DNA from: Hibiscus mutabilis
Taxonomy: Eukaryota > Streptophyta > Magnoliopsida > Malvales > Malvaceae
Direction of reading: 5' to 3'
Assembly (NCBI GenBank): GCA_019671005.1
Contig: CM033745.1
Span: forward strand, 37,555,834-37,619,833
DNA length: 64,000 nucleotides
Shown here one piece after another: positions 11,798 to 23,900 of the stretch. The first letter of the stretch is position 1. Each line of letters begins with the position of its first letter. The notes below the pieces were generated by a model. It worked only from the letters and a program-made list of their open reading frames with translations, was not told the origin of the DNA and did no database searches. Made by a program: the position numbers and the translations under genes.

Positions 11798-12289
11798 AGC
11801 CCACCGACTTAAACTGCCTATAAATAGGCATGTATTGTGGTGAGATTAAGTGAAAAAAGTGAGATTGTGTGCAAAATTAAGAGTGAAAGTGTGTGTGCTG
11901 GTGAGATGTGCACGTGTAACGTGAAAGCAAGAGTGAGAACCTAGTGTGTAAGTGTCTTGTAATATTTTTTCTATATTAATAGAGATATTATTCCTTTGTA
12001 ATTAAAAGTTTCCTGGTTGAGCCTTAGTTTATATATTTCTTAGTGCACTTAAATTGGTTACTATATGGTCGGCTTTGCCGCCTAAGTTATATGGTCGGTT
12101 CTGCCGCCTGAATAGTATATGGTCGGTTCTACCGCCTAATTGGTATATGGTCGGCACTGCCGCCTAAGCTAGTGTGCACTAAGAAATAAGAAGATATAAA
12201 GGCTAACCGACTCAGGGAGTTGGTGTGGTACTAGTGGTCAGTCTTAGGTCCTCCGTAGTGGGTGTGTTGGGTCCGTCGAGTTTCCAACA
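11798..12289 (+). repeat. 3' LTR of the copia element, 5'-truncated
   Basis: The sequence matches 7664-8159 of the 5' LTR, including the TATA box and the repeated TCGGC-GCCGCCTA units, and ends CCAACA at the target duplication. The first 150 bp or so of the LTR are missing at the deletion junction. Confidence 0.9.
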
Positions 12290-12294
12290 CATTT

Positions 12295-13110
12295 TAACTC
12301 ACAAGTAGTAGAGGCCATACATGGATATTCTGCCTCCGTGGAAGAAAGAGCGAGACACAATATGTTGTTTTTTAGTCTTTCAAGATATGAGAGAATTTTC
12401 AAGCGAAATGAACCATCCAATAAGAAATCGTCTAGTCAAAGGGCATCTTGCCCAATCTGAATCACACCATGCATAGAGCTACAAATCACAATCAGCCCGT
12501 ATTAATATTCCTTGTCCCGAATTACCCTTTAGATAGCGCACGACACGCACGTTGCATCTCAGTGCTCTTGCACTGGCTTCTGCATAAAACTGTGCAAGCA
12601 TATGCACATTGTAGGAAAGTTCAAGCCTCGTGACTGAGAGATAAATTAATTGACCAACCAACCTGCAATAGCACTCTGGATTTGAAAGAGGTAATGTCCA
12701 ACATATATTTTCGTTGACACAACAATATACAAGTACGATTTCGAACCACCTCAATCCCAAAAAAATATTTAAGAAGACCGAGATCTTACATAGACCAACA
12801 CATTAAGTTGGAATCTATTACGTTGCAAAGTAAAGAGTGAATAGTCAGAATATGATTGACAAAAATCATAACGCTTCAAAGCACCAGTCAACTTAGCAAA
12901 CCAGCATTTGAGAGCCTGTATCAAACCATACAACAATTACGAAGTCGACAAACCATACTAGAGAACTCAAAACTAAAACCTAGAGGCAATTTCATGTAGA
13001 CTTCTTCCTCAAGATCACCGTGTAAAAATACATTATGAACGTCCATTTGATGAAGCTCTTAGTTTTTGACAGCCGCAACTGAAAGAAAGTGCGAACAATC
13101 ACCATTTTGA
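12295..13110 (-). pseudogene. Antisense copia RT and RNase H start, 5' part of the split element
   Basis: Reading from 13110 downwards on the minus strand gives the copia RT block ELHQMDVHNVFLHGDLEEEV (with a stop and a frameshift just before it) near 13010-13070. Then comes a degenerate middle, and then the RT end LVGQLIYLSVTRLELSYNVH at about 12605-12665 with VVRYLKGNSGQGIL. RNase H starts near 12450 with a CDSDWARCPLTRRF-like stretch and a TEAEY-like stretch. It joins the RNase H end at 7198-7512 once the inserted copia is removed. Confidence 0.75.
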
Positions 13111-13720
13111 CTACCTTCTTTAATATATGCTTTATCTCTCTATTGGATAATTCAGCTTGACCAATTGATTGAGGATGGTAAAATATACCCATTATATGAT
13201 GAACACCATATCTTTTTAATGCGATAGCCACAGGTTCACAATTGAAATGTGTGTCTTCAACACTGATGAAGATGTTCTTTTGCAAGAACTTTAACACAGA
13301 TTTTACATCACAATTTGGTCATGCTACAACTTCTACCCACTTAGATACATAGTCCACAACTACCAAGATGTTTAGACTCTAGAAAGATGATGGATAAGGT
13401 CCTATAAAATCAAGCCCCCATACATCAAATAATTCTACTTCCAAAATAGGTTGCATAGGCATTTCATCACGTCTTGAAATGTTACATGTGCGTTGACATT
13501 TATCACATTGCTTCACAAAATTGTTGGCCAATAGAATCTACATTGAAGAAATTTTGCTTCTGTTCTTATTCGTCCAAAGTTTCCTCATGTGGGTGCATTC
13601 TAGCAGTGATGGAGCACATTTAGCGTTTCTTCTTTTGGAATATACCTCCTCATTATTTGATCATTTCATTTCATTTCTTGAAGACATAAGGCTCATTCTT
13701 GCAGTGATAGATGTATGATA
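13110..13720 (-). pseudogene. Ty3/gypsy integrase fragment fused to the antisense copia
   Basis: On the minus strand, from 13720 down, the frames give a gypsy RNase H/integrase linker (EPYVFKK, RYIPKEETLNVL-like), the zinc-finger end (FYWPT, CDKCQRTCNISRRDEMP) and the core start VELFDVWGLDFIGPYPSS. The second block is LVVVDYVSKWVE, followed by YGVHHIMGIFYHPQSIGQAE and LSNREIKHILKKV. That order is a gypsy integrase core. At about 13105-13115 it changes without a gap into copia RT on the same strand. Stops and frameshifts are present. Confidence 0.75.
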
Positions 13721-14640
13721 ATTCCTCTAGATCGATATTTGTTCTGTTTTCATGCATTAGATATGATATTAGAATGAGGTTGATGGGTTGTTCTCAGATT
13801 GGTAATTCTTCCTCTCTTTTGCTCTCTAATTGGGGGATAAGTGTATAGTTTTCTTTTCTTGATTTAAACATTAATTTTACATTAACTTTTTTAGTTTGAT
13901 TTAAACATATACGGTTTACAAAATCCAATTCACCAGCTTAGTAGATGCTCACCGGTCCAATAAATACTCTCACAAAAAAAATTAATACAAAATCATGAAA
14001 AATATGACGAAATTCTCCCGAAAATTAATTTTCCAAATATTGCACTGGTATTTTTATTTTTTAATTTATGATATTTGTTACGGTGAAAAGTGAGATAGGT
14101 TTAAGTGTATACCGACTTTACTGTTCAGCAGATATTTTAATAAAAAAATCAAAGATACTGAAGTCAATATGAATAGAAATCGACTTCACGTAAGTAATAT
14201 CATAAATCAAAAAATAAAAAGATAAATGTAATAAATTCCAATTTTTTAACTGCAATATTTAAGAAAAATAGCCTGAAAAATATCCACCAAAATTTATTTA
14301 TTATAGTTGATGTCTTTATTTAGATAACACCCGACAAGAGAAGACAAAGGAAAATGATGGTGGTTGTTGGTGATTCACCTCGGTTACTTGAGGTCGAGAG
14401 CCACATGTTGCTGTTGGAAAGTAGTAGAGTAGCAGTAGGTTGGGTTAACACTTCAATTTAATAGTAATTCGTCTCTTGGGAACTAGCGTTATGATTGGTT
14501 TGAAACGATCCCTAATGATACTTACGTGTCATTACTCCATTGGTGCGTTTGGAGACGCAAATTAAGTTTTTTTCTGGAGGGTTATACTCTTTATCTATAA
14601 GAAGAAGATCCCCTTAAGATGAAGATGACCCTCCTTTTAT
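13721..14640. other. AT-rich spacer with one inverted repeat
   Basis: No gene is recognised. Between about 14030 and 14265 the words TATTTTTATTTTTTAATTTA and ATGATATT reappear inverted as AATATCATAAATC and AAAAAATAAAAA, with TATTGCACTGG/ACTGCAATA further out. This is a hairpin of MITE size, but the ends and target duplication are unclear. Confidence 0.4.
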
Positions 14641-15025
14641 ACGAAGGCTTCGTTCGGGGCGCCGTAGCTAGATTTTGCATTTGAATTGAGAAGCTGCGTT
14701 TGGAAAGAAGCTGAAATTTTTGATTTTTCTAAAATTGCAGCTGTTGAGAGCAAAATCTGCGAAAAAACAAGGTGCGGAGGTGCCAAAAAAAATAACTCGT
14801 TCGGTGGAGCTTTTCTTGATGCTTGTGGAAAAGTTCTGCTGAACAGAGCCGAAATCACCTTGTATAGCTTCCTCAGGAAGCTTGCTTATGGTGTTAGAAC
14901 AACACTTGTCATAATGTGGCATGAGCCAAGACTTGTAACTAAAGCCTCGCACTCTGGTTTGCTGCGTTGAATTTACCGTTGTAAATTGCAATGGTCAAAA
15001 TAGGGAACTGGACGTTCTTGATGAA
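14641..15025. other. Unrecognised moderately complex sequence
   Basis: This stretch is less AT-rich than its surroundings and has an open frame of 94 codons at 14686-14970 (+). It shows no motif I recognise and overlaps equally long frames on the other strand. It may be a piece of a repeat or a decayed exon. No function is proposed. Confidence 0.25.
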
Positions 15026-15322
15026 ATAGTGTTGTATGGAGCGGAGGCAACTCAATTCTCTGGATGAAATAATGACGAGATGGAGTGAAAGTAACTCGAC
15101 GCCCTAAATGAAACAAGGTAAAATTGAGCAGAGGCAACTCGATGAAATAATGGTGAAAAAGAGCAAGGATGCTCGGCGCTCTCGAAGAAACAATGGTGTA
15201 ATGGAGTGAAGGATGCTTGACGCTTTTAAACAAATAATGGTGTAATGGAGCGGAGGATGTTCGATGCTCTCGAAGAAGTAATGGTATAATGGAACGGAGG
15301 ATGCTCGACGCTCTAAGCAAAG
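15026..15322. repeat. Diverged 44-bp minisatellite, about 7 units
   Basis: Units begin AATGGTGTAATGGAG and contain GGATGCTCGACGCTCTCGAA. Clear unit starts are at 15149, 15192, 15236 and 15280 (spacing 43-44). Older, more diverged units lie at about 15026, 15071 and 15107. A length that is not a multiple of three (44) argues against a coding repeat, although the minus strand happens to stay open. Confidence 0.8.
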
Positions 15323-16440
15323 CAACTCGATGTTTCTTTTCTACACTCGGGGACATCTTTACACTTGGACCTTCTATAAGCGAAGGATTTCTAAGGCAGG
15401 CATTTAAAAATTCTTGGTCTCTATGCTTCTTTGAGCGGAGACATCTTGACACTCTTAAACTTTGTTCACAGCAGAGGTATAAGTAGAAACAACTCCACGC
15501 TAAAATATAATGCATGGCGTAGGAAATCATGTAAGAAGCAATATCTGTCTCTATGCTGGGATATAACACATACTCTAGAGGAAATCTGCAATTACATCTG
15601 TTGTTTCACTTAGTTACTATTTTATTTAATTGCTTTTCGGTGTTCGCTATTTCTCTACTTTTCCAAAACTTGTTAAAAGGTCAAATTAATGGTTTGAAAT
15701 TGAACAATTTATGCAGAAAGCATAGATAATTCTATCATATTTTGTGAAAAAATTAATGTAATTTTTATTCTTCGGAATTTTGCTTCTCGGCTAGAAACAA
15801 AGGCCAAATATAGAAAAGTAATAAACAACATATGTAAGTGATTGAGTATGCATTTGAGTCTCCAGTCTTTGGTGTACACAATTGATCACAGTTTTTGTTT
15901 AATTCTGGTTTAGTTTGCAGGAATCTTTGGAAATTTCCTTCATTAGTTGAGTAAGTTATCCCTGGTAAACAAAGTATTCTCAGTTTCTAGTTTTCATCCT
16001 ATTAAGTGAAAGTGCTATATGAATTGAGCCAAGGCACGATAGTTCTTTCTGATATATGTAGATGTTACGAAATTAGAATGTGATCTGTAGGGAGATGATT
16101 GAATTGTTTCATTAGCTGATTGAAGCCTTTCTAAAATTGTACTTAGTTATCTACAAGAAATTTGTTGTACTGAATCCAATGACCTTTATTGAATGAGGAA
16201 ACACTGATGTGGATGAAATCGCATATATATGAAAAGTGGCATGGATTCTTTTGGTTATATGATTTTACTTCATATAAGAAATAGTGCATATTAGCTACCC
16301 ATTTGTTGTATGAATATATATTACAAAGGAGAGATTGGGAAGTATGAGTAACACAGAAATTGTGGATAGAATGGATTGGTGGGAAGATTTGATTGTGTCT
16401 GTGTTTCTGTCAATTGTACATGCATAAATGCTCTAAAGCT
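15323..16440. other. No gene recognised
   Basis: Non-coding sequence without recognisable exons. The part up to about 15610 still resembles the repeat-rich sequence before it. The remainder reads like ordinary intergenic or old intronic DNA. Confidence 0.4.
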
Positions 16441-16600
16441 TACACCTCGTCTAGTGGGCTGCTTTCCCACTTTTACAAAGTATTTTTTTTAATAATTTCT
16501 ACGAAATCTACTCCTAATGTGTTTTGAACGCACAACCTAAAAGAAAGAAAAAAGATATTAATCGAGAGCTTTAACCATTTGTTCCTTGACTTTTTTACAA
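16441..16600 (-). repeat. Possible tRNA-derived SINE
   Basis: The minus strand reads ATGGTTAAAGCTCTCG (A-box like) and, about 45 bases later, GCGTTCAAAACAC, which fits a pol III B box (GTTCRANNC). A run of A and T follows. This is the layout of a tRNA-derived SINE, but the A box is imperfect and no target duplication was found. Confidence 0.3.
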
Positions 16601-16954
16601 AATATTGGTTTAGCAAAAGTGTAATGTCTAAATTCCAAGTCCAATCCTTTTTCTTATATCCTCTTTTGGCATACACTTTATCAACGTTCTTTATTCTGCT
16701 GACATGTTTCCACTTTCACGGCCTGTCATGTGTAACCCCTAAATCCGACCTAAAAGATATTAATCGAGAGCTTTAACCATTTGTTCCTTGACTTTTTTAC
16801 AAAATATTGGTTTAGCAAAAGTGTAATGTCTAAATTCCAAGTCCAATCCTTTTTCCTATATCCTCTTTTGGCATACACTTTATCAACGTTCATTATTCTG
16901 CTGACATGTTTCCACTTTCACGGCATGTCATGTGTAACCCCTAAATTCGACCTA
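16551..16954. repeat. 202-bp tandem duplication
   Basis: The segment starting AAAGATATTAATCGAGAGCT at 16551 is repeated at 16753 with very few changes, so the period is 202 bp. Both copies carry the same short open frame, but it has no known motif, and its duplication simply follows the DNA repeat. Confidence 0.9.
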
Positions 16955-17075
16955 AAAGGTATAATTGAATCTAGAAAGTCACATTTGAAGTTTGACCTTC
17001 AAATAAACCACTTTTAGCGTAAACGTATTATACATTTATAATACGTAACAATATAATTGTAAAATAAGAAAATAC

Positions 17076-17277
17076 TTTGATACACAAGCTTGTTTAAAGT
17101 TTACACAAGTCTTTTAATTTTAGGGTTTAGAGCTTTAAGTTAGGGGTTTAGTGCGTAGGGCATAAAATTTAAAGTTTATGGTTAGAGTTTAGAGTTTAGA
17201 GTGCTATGGTTTGGAATTTAAGTTTTTAATTTTATAAAAAGGTTGTGTAATTTTTTTTACACATCATACATATCAAA
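17076..17277. mobile_element. Hairpin MITE, TTTGATA-ended family, copy 2
   Basis: It begins TTTGATACACAAGC with a TTTACACAAG block and ends TTACACATCATACATATCAAA. The middle is made of TTTAGGGTTTAGAG-like words. It matches the copies at 2233-2443 and 26476-26656 in ends, length and interior. Confidence 0.55.
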
Positions 17278-17508
17278 ATATAACCCTTGTAAAATAACTC
17301 AACTTTAATGTTATAAAAATATCTGAAAGATTAATAAAACAACCTGAATAAATTGCATGTTAATCCATGCTAGAAAATAAATCCTAAATAATAATTATCA
17401 TAATCTCAAATCTATAGTTACATAAAATCCAAAAAATAATAACATAATAATCTGAACAGAATAAGATGAGTTCGTACTAAAATATAAATAGACAGAAATT
17501 AAAACGTG
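17278..17508. other. AT-rich spacer
   Basis: Nothing recognisable. Confidence 0.4.
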
Positions 17509-19435
17509 AAATTTTTCGAGTACCAAGTCATCTAATGTTGGAAGGCTTGAACAATCAACCGAACAGCCAAAAGGAGGTGAATTGGGTTTTTGCTTTGGTG
17601 GATGAAAAGCTAAGAAATAAAAATTGTGACACGAAGATTTATAATGATTCGACTACTCAACAGAGTCTACCTCCACTACCTTAGCTATCCACACTAAAGA
17701 TTTTCTCAAATCCACTAGATTTGCTTTCCTTTTTTCCGGGCTCAAGGAGATAACCCTTACAACCAAGACTTATACCCCAAAGTCTCAAAAAAATTCTCTT
17801 ACAAGAGGAAAAAATTTTAGCAAACCAAAGAAAACCTCACAAGGCAAATAAGTTTACATAATTAAGCTCTCACCTAAAATCCTAAACACTTGAGCAAATG
17901 TGACAATTTGGCTCACTAGTGTTTTCTACAAGTAATACGACAACTTAAGTACAAAACTTGATTTCTCAATACATGAATGTCGACAAGTTGTTTATTGTTC
18001 TTCCATATATGCTTGGAGAGGTCTTTTAAATACTCTAATGCCTTCATAACTGTTACTAGCCGTTGGGAGTTGATTAGAGTCGTTGAGCACTTTAATTTTA
18101 GCCATAAATACAGTTCTGGACTCGTCGGTATCGGTACGTGACCATGGGTATCGGTACACCTGCTTAAATCAAAAAGAATCGTTGGAAATTTATTACGCTA
18201 GGTATCGGTACACGATACAAGCGTATCGGTACACACCCTAGGGTATTAGTACAGTTGAGGCCATATCGGTACACTAATTGGCTACTGGAATTTGGAGTTT
18301 TGGGGAAACAAAAGGGCGTACCGGTACGGGTAAAGTGGGTATCGATGCCGGTACACAAGGCATATTTTTAACTAAAAACACTTTGGAAATATCTACTTAA
18401 GTCAAAAATACTTTGTAAAGCCTATTAAATATATTTTCGAGATAATGAGCTTTTGAAATATTTTTACAAATTAATTTAAGTCTAAAAATATTTTTCATTT
18501 TAAGTTATATCAAAATTAAATATCTCAACAATATCCCCTTTTTGATATAACGAAACTACTTGAAAAATTATTTTTATGAAAACTCCCCTTAGAAAAATAA
18601 ATTTAGAAAATGAGTATTTTCTAAAATATTTAAAGCTCCTCTTTTTTCTTTTTTAAAATTGAATTTTTCAGACTATCTCTCCCCCTTTTTGTTATATCAA
18701 AAATAATTTCAAAACCAAGTTTGAAATCACATTAAAGCTCAAAACACCAATTGTTGAAAGGTTAAAACCAATCGTTGAAAAATTTAGTACCAATTGATAG
18801 AAAATACTAATTGTTGGTGTAAAATAATAATGAAGAATGAGACCCAAAAAATATTACAAGAAAGAATTTTTAAAATTCCCCCCCCCCCTTAATCAATTGT
18901 TAGTCCAACAATTCAAGAGAAAATATTGAATTTCAAATAAATAAATAAAATATATTAAATTCAATCAAACATGCCATATATAAGAAAAAATCATACAAGC
19001 ATACAAGGCATGGCAAAAAGATTTTTGTCTCTCCGTACCGGTACGGAGGAGACTGTATCAGTACGGTATGGCGGTATCGGTACCGAAGGCATGAAAAGGT
19101 GAAAATCTGCAGCAAAATCAACTCAAAAATCCTTACAACTTAATCTTAAGTTCATACAAAGGCTCTAGGAGGTCATAGATATACAATTTGCACATATTGC
19201 TACACATGCTTCTCAATAAACATCATTTAGATCAAAACAAGCATGAATTTCACCAAATTCAACCAAACATCACAAGTTAATGGTCATAGACAAAAAAAGC
19301 AAGCATAGAGGCCAAAAACATGTAACTCATGCAATTTGAGACTCCCCCTAACTAGATGCAATTAGGCACAACTTGGAGTCATACAAAACATGCTTGAATC
19401 AATCAAAATCAAACATTAGAGACATGACAAACAAG
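17509..19435. repeat. LTR-like debris with GTATCGGTAC word arrays
   Basis: The region starts with a GGAGGTGAATTGGGTTTTTG stretch and a GTGACACGAAGATTTATAATG stretch. Sequence of this kind is common in plant LTRs. Two pyrimidine runs on the plus strand (CTCCCCCTTTTTG near 18680 and CTCCCCC near 19343) would be polypurine tracts on the minus strand, suggesting antisense copia-type remains. Between 18120 and 18360, and again at 19030-19085, variants of GTATCGGTACAC recur about ten times. No coding frame and no LTR pair are present. Confidence 0.35.
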
Positions 19436-19439
19436 TTGC

Positions 19440-20938
19440 ATGAAATCAATTTTACCACTTGAACCAAAAGCGAAGCTCACAAACATTATCCAAGTCACCA
19501 GCCCACTACTCGAAAGGATCAAAGAAGGCTTGCAACAAGAGCCACTTGCCCGAAGTATTATTACCTTGGTAAATGAAGGTAAGACACGACGATTTTGGCT
19601 AATCGATGGCCTACTCTACACAAAAGGCAACCTTCTTATGTACCAAAGTGGGGAAACTTACGAAATGAGTTAATTCATGAGTGTCATGACTCCTTGTGGG
19701 TGGGCCACCCAGGTATGCGACGAACCATCACACTTTTGAAATCAACTTATTATTGGCCTCAAATGCAAAATGCAGTGGAGGAATATGTGCGAACATGTCT
19801 TGTGTGCCAACAAGTTGAGCTCCTAGACCGGTTGCCAATATCAGAGAAGCCTTGGGAAAGCATCTTTATGGACTTCATCACTTGCTTACCAAAGTCTGAT
19901 GGGTTCAATAACATTATAGTCGTGGTGGACCGATTTAGCAATTATGCTACCTTCATTGCATTACTAACTAACTGCACCATAGAGAAGGTAGCAAGGCTCT
20001 TTCTCTGCAATATGGTCAAGTTATAGGGCGTCCCAACCAGTATCATTAGTTATCGCGGTCAACACTTCACTGGGAGGTTCTGGATTGAATTATTCAAGAT
20101 GCTCGGGTCTGACCTAAGCTTTTTGACAAGCTTCCACCCTCAAAGTGATGGGCAAACGGAGCGTGTCAATGCCCTCTTAGATCTCTACTTGAGGTACTAT
20201 GCGAGTGCCAACCAACGAGATTGGGCCAAGCTTTTGGACGTGGCACAATTTTCTTATAACTTGCAACAAAGCAAGGCCACCAATCGAAGTCCCTTCGAGA
20301 TCATCATGGGGCAACAACTGACCACCCCACTCTCTCTTACCACACATTATGAAGGGAAGAGCCCAACAGCCTTCAAGTTTGCTAAGTCGTGACATAAGCA
20401 AAATGAGTTAGCTCACTACACAAGGCTGCCAAAAGAATGAAGAAATGGGAAGATAAGAAACGAAGGCCTTTAGAGTTCAAGGAAGACGATCTCATCTTGT
20501 TAAAACTCTTGCCCCAACAATTCAAAACCTTGTAGAAGGTGCATAAGGGCCTAGTACGTAAGTATGAAGGACTATTTCCAATTATCAAGTGAGTGGGCAG
20601 AGTATCTTACAAGCTCCAACTTCCATCAAGACTTAAGATCTATCTCGTCTTCTATGTGAGTTTGTTGAAGCCATATCATGGAGATGCGAATGATCCCTCA
20701 CGAGGGGTTTCCAAGAGTGCGCCTACAGCTGTAGTCATTTTATTCGACAAAAAAGTGGAGGAAGTGCTAGCAGACCGAGTAATTCGAAGGAGGGGCGTAC
20801 CAAGCTATAAAGAATACTTCATCAAATGGAAGGGTCTGCCTAACACGGAAGCAAGCTGGGAGTCTGAGGAAGCACTTTGGTAATTTAAGGACCAACTCCA
20901 ACAGTTCAATGAAGGCGCGACGAGGGCGTCGTGAGCTT
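19440..20938 (+). pseudogene. Ty3/gypsy chromovirus integrase and chromodomain, broken
   Basis: The HHCC finger is HECHDSLWVGHPGMRRTI at about 19675-19730 with CLVC near 19798. The core starts FMDFITCLPKSDGFNNIIVV near 19868, but the second catalytic block reads SYRGQHFTG instead of the usual SDRG-QFTG, so the catalytic Asp is Tyr. HPQSDGQTERVN near 20130 keeps the Glu. The chromodomain near 20750-20930 contains EVLADRVIRRRGVPSYKEYF, then IKWKGLP, then ASWE. Chromodomains guide integration to heterochromatin. Stops near 20025 and 20390 fit former TGG codons. The RT and gag are absent: the element is cut at its 5' side near 19435. Confidence 0.85.
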
Positions 20939-20951
20939 AGGTGGGGGAGAA
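20938..20951 (+). other. Polypurine tract of the chromovirus
   Basis: AGGTGGGGGAGAA directly precedes the LTR start TGTCACGACC and primes plus-strand DNA synthesis in gypsy elements. Confidence 0.75.
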
Positions 20952-23900
20952 TGTCACGACCCGCCAACTTCTACCGAGGTTAACTCAGCTTCCTTAGGTG
21001 TTTTTGAGGCAAGCATGCACCAAAGAAACTTCTAGAATAGCCTAAAGTTGTAATGCCCCTAAAATTGATCTAGAAAGAATTGTGTTATCAAATGTGTAAT
21101 TCTTGAACACTTTGTTCCTTGTACAACCTAGATTAATCCATAGCTTAAGACCATATCGAACCAAAGGAAAAGATGAGAGCCTTAATTAAGTTACTAAGCT
21201 AAACTTGTTTTGTAACTTACGGTTTGCATACTTAATAAAAGAATGTGGGAGGGTTGTACACATGGCACCTTGAAGTTGAGCCATGAAGGGAGGGGTTCGT
21301 CCATTTGGATTCCACTTCCAAAAATGGCCATCCCCTTCCCCTTGAGAGAAGTCGAATGATAGAGAGAAGAAGAGTTTATGCTCCTAGCAATGGAAGCATG
21401 AAATTAAAAACCCCAAGCTTGTGATCTTAAGCTTATATCGATTCATGGAATAGGAAAGTAAGTATCCTTACTACTTTCTTACGTTTAAAATTAGGAGTGG
21501 AGATTATATGAATTGTTATAGATTATTGATTGAGTTGAATACAAATTTCTTATGATGTTGTTTTTCCTCCATTAGAATGGTTATAGGTTTCATGCAATAA
21601 GTGTAAACTATGATTAGATGCATACTTGTGAAGTTTTGAACAGCTCAATTTAAATGTATAATCGATGGTGACTTAAAACACTAAGCTTGTAAGTTGAATA
21701 GTTGTTATTAGGGATGAAATTAGGAAATGCATCTTGAGTTAGGAATGTTCAATGGATTAAGTGCAACTGATGAATTAAACTTAATCTCTAAAACATGGGA
21801 ATAGGTCTCGTACAAGAAGAGAAAAGCATTCTATGCGTTGGGATTGAAATTTATGTGTATAACAACTTAAGAAACTGTTTTGGATATATGTGGTTGTATG
21901 TGTGACTATTTTGAATACAATTTAAGGGTTTAAGATTATTGTTACATGAACATAACAAGTTTGAATGTGTATTAATGCCTTAAGAGTTGTTTGATGAGTA
22001 TACATGTCGCTATAACATTTACGAAGTGCTGAAATATATGGTCAGAATCGATGGACTGCTTGTGTGTTTAAATTGAAATGTTCTATAGTGAGATACATAT
22101 AAACTTGCATGCTAAATAGTAAGTTGGACAGCTTGGTTGATGTACATATATATATCTATTGATTGATTAAGTAATGGGATGATGAATGTAATCCTAATGC
22201 ATAGTTGTATCCTTGTTATGATTATACAATAAAAGGATCGAACAAATTGAAGAAAGACAAAAATGAATCGATATTCGGGGACAAGAGTAGCTCAGTTTAA
22301 TCTATGAGTGTAGTTAGAACCTTGGGGTAGCTTAAAACTATTCCGAGCATTTTTATTCAATCTTATTACGTCATGTCTACATGCTAATTTAATTGCGCAT
22401 GTGCTTAAGCTCGGCGAGTGAGGTAAGTACTACTAAACAATTGTTTTATGACATGTATAAATGGAGTATGTTTATAATGTATTAAGTTCAATCAAATGAT
22501 GTATGCTATGTAGAAAGCTCGAATGATTGAGAGATGAATCTCTAAACGTGATGCTATACTCATCTTGTTATGAAAATGATGTGTTATGATAAAGGAATAA
22601 GCCTTGGTTTCGGTCAGTTTTAGGTACAATTGGCATGTCATAGAGTCAATAGAGCTCCTTGTTCGGACTACGGTCCATTGTTTGATACTTCAAGTACCCT
22701 TGTTTGACGATTGACGTCACATGATTCGCGTACCTAGACTGTTTAAAATCAAAGCTACGCCACTTAAAGAAATGCATGATACTTGTAACACTCTAAAGAC
22801 ATTATTTTGTATACGGGATACTAGTATTAAACTTGCTTATATGATCATGGAATTCAAATATGTTGCTTGCTTTATAAGTAAGTTATGTTGATTGCAATAG
22901 ACCCTATATTGATGTTGTTTTGTGATAGGTATATGGAATTAAGTTCTTTCAATCCCTCAAAGAATTATACTTCCATTTGAATTCTAGATATACCTCATAT
23001 ATATATATATATATATACAAGACTTAAATTAGAGCTAAGTAAGATATTACATTAATGGTTTTTGCTTTCCTCATCGTTTTGTTCGACTACCTCATTAAGT
23101 AATCTTTACTTACCTGTTTATGCCTCCTAACTCGTTTCAGGTTAATCTCATTTTGTTGAAACTTTGGGAAGCTCGGATAAGGTCTTAAGAAGCTTATCGT
23201 ATGTTTTGTTTCCTTGTACTCCTAGTATGGTGGCACTAGGGTTCATGTTAGAGCATATAGTTCTCTTTTGGCATTGTATATATGTTTTACGACTAATCTA
23301 GTTTGTAAGGTTGGCTTGTAAGTACTTTAAATGGTAATGCCTACAATGCTATAATTGCTGATTAGTTTTTTTTGAATGCTCATTAGATGCTTATGTTCGT
23401 TAGTATTGAGCTTAAGATGATGATTTGAATATGTGAAGATCATAAATGAAACTTTAGTTATGTCTTGTATATGAATGTTTGACGTTGATATGTATGTAAG
23501 AAATTGAACCATTTTAAGTTATTGCCTTGTTAATGCTAGTAACCATGATATAATCATATCTAATATCCTTAAAGACCTTAGTTTAACAATAAGAGAACCA
23601 TTCGAGTATAGCCCAGTTAAACAAGTCTTATGGATCGTATATGTCTTTATGTCTAAATGTGAAGTTACCTTGTAAAATAAGTCCTAGACATGGTTGCTTG
23701 GTTGGCTAATTAAATTTTATCCTACATATTAAGTTTCCTTGTGCTTGATCGCATGCTAACTTGGAATACAAGTTAGCTTCATTGTTTCTTTAAGCACCTC
23801 AGACTTAGTTTTCTAGATGTATTTCAATGGGTGTTACAAGAGTGGCCTACATTCATCTTAAAAATGCCACAACGTTCTAAAAGGCTCCAGAAGGTTCTAC

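Larger units (their letters stand above)
7513..12289 (+). mobile_element. Ty1/copia retrotransposon, internally deleted, TSD CATTT
   Basis: The element starts TGTTAG and ends CCAACA, flanked by the 5-bp target duplication CATTT at 7508-7512 and 12290-12294. It has a full 5' LTR, a primer binding site, gag, protease, integrase and the first part of reverse transcriptase in copia order. At about 11797 the RT frame runs straight into the middle of the 3' LTR, so the end of RT, all of RNase H, the polypurine tract and about 150 bp of LTR are missing. The junction carries short homology (CCCACCGAC in the LTR). The copy is dead in cis. Confidence 0.92.

Noticed and set aside
14973..15569. A 198-codon minus-strand gene
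   Set aside because: The frame follows the 44-bp minisatellite, has repeat-driven composition and no known motif; it is better explained as chance openness.
16579..17017. Two similar short proteins in tandem
   Set aside because: The similarity is due to the 202-bp DNA duplication, and the frames lack any domain.
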